From Armatimonas rosea (GTDB taxonomy: Bacteria > Armatimonadota > Armatimonadia > Armatimonadales > Armatimonadaceae): DNA of 64,000 nt. Under the pieces are notes generated by a model. The model did not search any database, was not told where the DNA came from, and was given only the letters and a program-made list of their open reading frames with translations. The number at the start of each line of letters is the position of its first letter. Positions within the stretch are counted from its first letter, which is position 1. A program made the translations under genes and the position numbers. The stretch lies in assembly GCF_014202505.1 (NCBI RefSeq), contig NZ_JACHGW010000003.1, positions 310,001-374,000 on the forward strand. Direction: 5' to 3'. Positions 61,120 through 64,000 of the stretch are shown here, in pieces.

Positions 61120-61218
61120 CGTGGTGCAGGACACTCTGCACTGCGACACGCGGGCCGTACTCCTTATGGCTGCTGCTTCCGCCCTGACCAGGTTCGAAGC
61201 CGACCCGCTGCCGTGCAG
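61120..61218 (-). ncRNA. ffs: Signal recognition particle RNA (small type)
   Basis: On the minus strand, GGTCAGGGCGGAAGCAGCAG with the GGAA tetraloop (61180-61177) matches the universally conserved apex of SRP RNA, helix 8, which binds Ffh. The outer stem pairs CTGCAC (61218-61213) with GTGCAG (61141-61136). A TAGAAT -10 box lies 2 nt before the stem. The 3' end is uncertain. No reading frame competes in this 263-bp gap. Confidence 0.8.
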
Positions 61219-61327
61219 TAATTCTATCGCCCTTATTGAACTTTTTCCAGCACCCGTTTGTTGCAGAGGACAGGAGCGATCTAAGCAAGGAAATGCCCCG
61301 CCCTGTAGAGAAACCTAGAAAAACACC

Positions 61328-62224
61328 ATGCCACGTATCGTCAAGAAACACCCCCTCGCTCTGCGCTGGTTCCACTGGATCAACTTTCCGGTTCTGGCCG
61401 TGATGATCTGGTCGGGGACTCTGATCCTCTGGGCCAACGATACCTACGCGACCCAGCTCTGGCAGAGCGGCTACCGGGTGCTGCACGCGGGCAAGGACGA
61501 TGAAAACCCGCCCAAGTGGCTCCGCGTGCCGGATAGTATTGTCGTGAAGCCCGATTTTCGGGTGGTCTACAACGGCGACACGCTCCCCGAAGACTACCCC
61601 GAGCCGGAGAAACGCACCGAGCTCGCTATCTACAAGCGCCTCGCGGAGGGAATGGCCTGGCACTTTTTGCTCGCCTGGTTCTTTGCGCTCAATGGCCTCG
61701 CCTACGTGATCTTTCTGCTGGCGAGCGGTCAGTGGCGGCACCTTGTCCCTAAGAAGAACTCCTTCGTTGAGGCGATAAAAGTCGCGCTCAAGGACCTCGC
61801 GTTCTGGAAGAAGCTGGAGCCCGCTCCCGAGGGCGAGAAGTACAACCATGCCCAGAGAATCGCCTACTCCAGTGTCTCGGTGCTGGGGGCGCTGATGCTG
61901 GTGACGGGCCTGGCGATCTCCAAGCCCGCACAGCTGGCCTGGCTCTCGGCACCCTTTGGCGGCTACCAGGGGGCGCGCTTGGTCCACTTTCTCGTGACCT
62001 GTCTCTTTGTGGCGTTTTTCTTTGTCCATGTGAGCCAGGTGGTGCGTGCGGGCTGGAACAACTTCCGCGCCATGGTCACTGGCTGGGAGCAGCTGCCCGA
62101 TACGGAGGAAACCATTGTCCCCGAAACAGCGTTAATAGAAGAGGAAGAAGAAATTGTCGATGAACCCGAACCAACCACCACCGAGCAGCCCACCGACACA
62201 AGAGCTGACACCAGCGGAGCTTAA
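61328..62224 (+). CDS. Cytochrome b561-type membrane subunit
   Basis: The 298-residue protein has four to five membrane helices with His residues suited to haem b: HPLALRWFHWINFPVLAVM, MAWHFLLAWFFALNG and LVHFLVTCLFVAFFFVHVSQV. It resembles the cytochrome b subunit of formate dehydrogenase or thiosulfate reductase. The tail is acidic and Thr/Glu/Pro-rich. It overlaps the molybdoenzyme gene by 65 bp and probably feeds it electrons from quinol. Confidence 0.85.
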   Translation: MPRIVKKHPLALRWFHWINFPVLAVMIWSGTLILWANDTYATQLWQSGYRVLHAGKDDENPPKWLRVPDSIVVKPDFRVVYNGDTLPEDYPEPEKRTELAIYKRLAEGMAWHFLLAWFFALNGLAYVIFLLASGQWRHLVPKKNSFVEAIKVALKDLAFWKKLEPAPEGEKYNHAQRIAYSSVSVLGALMLVTGLAISKPAQLAWLSAPFGGYQGARLVHFLVTCLFVAFFFVHVSQVVRAGWNNFRAMVTGWEQLPDTEETIVPETALIEEEEEIVDEPEPTTTEQPTDTRADTSGA

Positions 62225-62927
62225 GCGCCTCTCACGCCGCTCGTTTCTCTGGGCGGGTGCGGGGGTAGCAGGGAGCCTGAGCCTGCTGTCGCTCTTCAAC
62301 CACAAGGCCAAGGACGATGGCACGGGGATCAAGCAGGTCTTCCGGTCGGCGCACCTGACCAATGAAGCGCTGGCGCAGAGCCTGCTCTCGGGACGCCTCG
62401 CCCCGGAGTTTCCCGCCTCGCTTGCGGTCGAGCCGCGCAACAACTACCACGGTGCGACCCCCGAGATCGACCAGGCGGCCTGGCGGCTCCAGCACGGGGA
62501 GCTCTCGCTCTCGCTGGACGACCTCAAGACCCTCCCCGAGGTCTCGCTGACCACGGAGCTCAAGTGTGTGGAGGGCTGGAGCGCGATTGTCACCTGGACC
62601 GGCTGCCGCTTTGCGGACTTTGCCAAGAAGTACCCGCCGCTGCCGGGGAGCAAGTATGTCGCCCTGCGCTCCGAGCCCGCGGGCTTTGAAGACGAGTGGT
62701 ACTACGTGGGTCTAGATATCGAGAGTGCGCTCCACCCCCAGACCCTCTTGGCGTGGTCGATGAACGGCCAGCCCCTCACGGCGGAGCACGGCGCACCGCT
62801 ACGCCTCGCCATTCCGATCAAGTACGGCATCAAGAACATCAAGCTCATCACCCACCTGAGCTACGAGACCGAGCGGCCCCGTGACTACTGGGCCGATAGT
62901 GGGTACGATTTTTACGCAGGACTCTAA
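62160..62927 (+). CDS. Tat-exported sulfite-oxidase-family molybdoenzyme (MsrP-like)
   Basis: The 255-residue protein has a twin-arginine signal ([20 protein letters not shown]). The sulfite-oxidase fold follows; the Cys ligand of molybdenum is in [19 protein letters not shown], and [29 protein letters not shown] with the terminal [12 protein letters not shown] are family-typical. MsrP reduces periplasmic methionine sulfoxide; the next gene, MsrB, supports that reading. ATG 62160 is preferred to the TTG 6 nt upstream. Confidence 0.88.
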   Translation: MNPNQPPPSSPPTQELTPAELKRLSRRSFLWAGAGVAGSLSLLSLFNHKAKDDGTGIKQVFRSAHLTNEALAQSLLSGRLAPEFPASLAVEPRNNYHGATPEIDQAAWRLQHGELSLSLDDLKTLPEVSLTTELKCVEGWSAIVTWTGCRFADFAKKYPPLPGSKYVALRSEPAGFEDEWYYVGLDIESALHPQTLLAWSMNGQPLTAEHGAPLRLAIPIKYGIKNIKLITHLSYETERPRDYWADSGYDFYAGL

Positions 62928-62931
62928 GACC

Positions 62932-63465
62932 ATGAAAACAACACAGCTGATTGTGATCGCAACCCTCGCCTTGGGCGGCGCTGTCTGGGCACAGCAGAAG
63001 CCCACGGCCCCGGCTGCCCCCGCCCCGGCGCAGAAAGAGATCGACTGGAAGAAGCTCAGCGATGCCGAGTGGCGCAAGCGGCTCACCACAACCCAGTTCA
63101 ATATCCTCCGTCGTGCCGCCACCGAGTACGCCTTCCGTAACGCCTACCACGACAACCACAAGCCCGGGACCTACCAGTGCGCAGGCTGTGCCCAGGAGCT
63201 CTTCTCCAGCGAGACCAAGTTCGACTCCGGCACCGGCTGGCCCAGCTTCTACCAGCCCGTCAAGAAGACCGCCGTGGTCGAGAAGCGCGACCCCGATGGC
63301 GAGCGCTCTGAGGTGGTCTGTAGCCGCTGCCTGGGGCACCTAGGCCATGTCTTCAACGATGCCGACGGCAACTACGGCATCCCCAAGACCCCCACCGGCC
63401 TGCGCTACTGCATGAACTCCGGCGCAATGAAGTTCATCCCCAAGGCTACCGGATCCGGGCATTAA
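62932..63465 (+). CDS. msrB: Exported methionine-R-sulfoxide reductase
   Basis: The 177-residue protein starts at ATG 62932, followed by a signal peptide ([15 protein letters not shown]). The MsrB domain has the zinc pairs CAGC and [25 protein letters not shown] and the catalytic Cys in [13 protein letters not shown], where Gly replaces the common Ala. It reduces R-methionine sulfoxide. Four nt after the molybdoenzyme stop, so all three genes act as a periplasmic repair unit. Confidence 0.93.
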   Translation: MKTTQLIVIATLALGGAVWAQQKPTAPAAPAPAQKEIDWKKLSDAEWRKRLTTTQFNILRRAATEYAFRNAYHDNHKPGTYQCAGCAQELFSSETKFDSGTGWPSFYQPVKKTAVVEKRDPDGERSEVVCSRCLGHLGHVFNDADGNYGIPKTPTGLRYCMNSGAMKFIPKATGSGH

Positions 63466-63476
63466 AACAGCAGCTC

Positions 63477-64000
63477 ATGTCCGTTCTTGAGCTAACAAAA
63501 GAGCTAAAATACCAGTTGCTCCAGGCACATCCCGGCCTGGAGCAACGTCTTCGACCGGGCCTGCCTCCACGCGACGCAGTCGCCCTGGCCGCCCGCTACG
63601 GTGTCACCCTCACCGACGAAGCCCTCGATTTTTTTTCTGTCCTCAATGGTTTTTATGACCCTTATGCGGAACCTCAACAAGAGACGCATCTCTACCAGGG
63701 ACGGTTTTTAGAGAGCTTAGAGGATGCCCTGGAGCACTATCACGAGCTGTGGCGCCGCGGGGAAGATAAAGAAGAGCAGGCTCTGATCTTCAATGCCTAC
63801 CAAGGTGAGTTCTTCCTGTTTGACTCGCAGGCTCTCCCACCACTACGTTTTTTGGGAGAGGACTCTCTGTTTTTCTACGCCTTCGATCTTCGAGGCGAAG
63901 GCAAACCGGTTTGGGACATGGATGACCTGAGCGGGTTGTCCGTTGTATTTGAAAATCTTGAGGCAATGCTTCGCACGTTGACTACCTTACTTGCCGAAGG
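63477..64000 (+). CDS. SMI1/KNR4-like protein, 3' end missing
   Basis: The frame starts ATG 63477 and is still open at the window end (174 codons seen). The sequence (DEALDFFSVLNGFYDPYAEP, ALIFNAYQGEFFLFD, PVWDMDDLSGLSVVFENLEAML) resembles the SMI1/KNR4 (SUKH) fold used by many immunity proteins against polymorphic toxins, but the match is moderate. No toxin gene is seen in the window. Lower GC than its neighbours. Confidence 0.55.
   Translation, partial: MSVLELTKELKYQLLQAHPGLEQRLRPGLPPRDAVALAARYGVTLTDEALDFFSVLNGFYDPYAEPQQETHLYQGRFLESLEDALEHYHELWRRGEDKEEQALIFNAYQGEFFLFDSQALPPLRFLGEDSLFFYAFDLRGEGKPVWDMDDLSGLSVVFENLEAMLRTLTTLLAE

Noticed and set aside
61188-61200. GGTTCGAAGC resembling a tRNA T-arm
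   Set aside because: No cloverleaf can be built around it; on the opposite strand it is part of the SRP RNA.

Overview
The window is high-GC, densely coded bacterial chromosome with no rRNA, tRNA, phage or transposase genes. Proteins with PEP-CTERM-type sorting tails, prepilin-like proteins of the H-X9-DG type, undecaprenyl-phosphate glycan genes and many Tat/Sec-exported proteins point to a diderm, exopolysaccharide-making bacterium. The overall style fits Armatimonadota (Armatimonas-like), but that placement is inference from gene content, not a measured phylogeny.

Layout. 1-10.4 kb: exported proteins with C-terminal sorting tails (four in the window share an almost identical ELPG-type tail, two have ordinary PEP-CTERM tails), a SARP/NB-ARC/TPR regulator and an SGNH hydrolase. 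7.5-13.3 kb: two paralogous HTH plus carbohydrate-binding-like proteins and an alpha/beta hydrolase that carries a palindromic element in frame. 13.3-20.8 kb: a minus-strand operon glyA - dCMP deaminase - wecA-like - GNAT - wecB - AI-2E transporter - uppP - TauE, linking one-carbon metabolism to lipid-carrier glycan synthesis. 21.0-24.8 kb: aroC - SUMF1-fold protein - deaminase - two prepilin-like proteins. 25.0-32.3 kb: MFS transporter, TlpA-like thioredoxin, TPR-GGDEF protein, purL and a small unknown.

32.3-38.7 kb is a compact plus-strand operon with its own promoter: halogenase-like flavoprotein, CPA2 antiporter, HemN-like radical SAM enzyme, chorismate-lyase-like protein, hotdog thioesterase and PaaK-like CoA ligase. 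It looks like an uncharacterised aromatic-acid pathway and is the best candidate here for an undescribed system. 38.8-48.6 kb holds a sialate O-acetylesterase-like enzyme, a YbdK-type ligase, a beta-propeller ELPG protein, an M29 peptidase and a large TPR protein behind two CRP-like sites. 48.7-55.0 kb holds small genes, an HNH nuclease, an MrfA-like helicase, an orphan gene between two palindromic elements, SelO and a DUF2239 protein. 55.2-64.0 kb holds an AONS/KBL-family enzyme, a repeat lipoprotein, a Gfo/Idh/MocA dehydrogenase, a DnaJ-TPR membrane protein, the SRP RNA, a cytochrome b / molybdoenzyme / MsrB operon and a truncated SMI1/KNR4-like gene.

Three themes cut across the window. Many genes have a -10 box only 5-9 nt before the start codon, implying leaderless transcripts. 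Several families of palindromic repeats fill the intergenic gaps and sometimes enter coding sequence. Direct repeats of a TCTGTAC core spaced by one helical turn lie at promoters of ELPG-tail genes and beside the SARP-type regulator gene.
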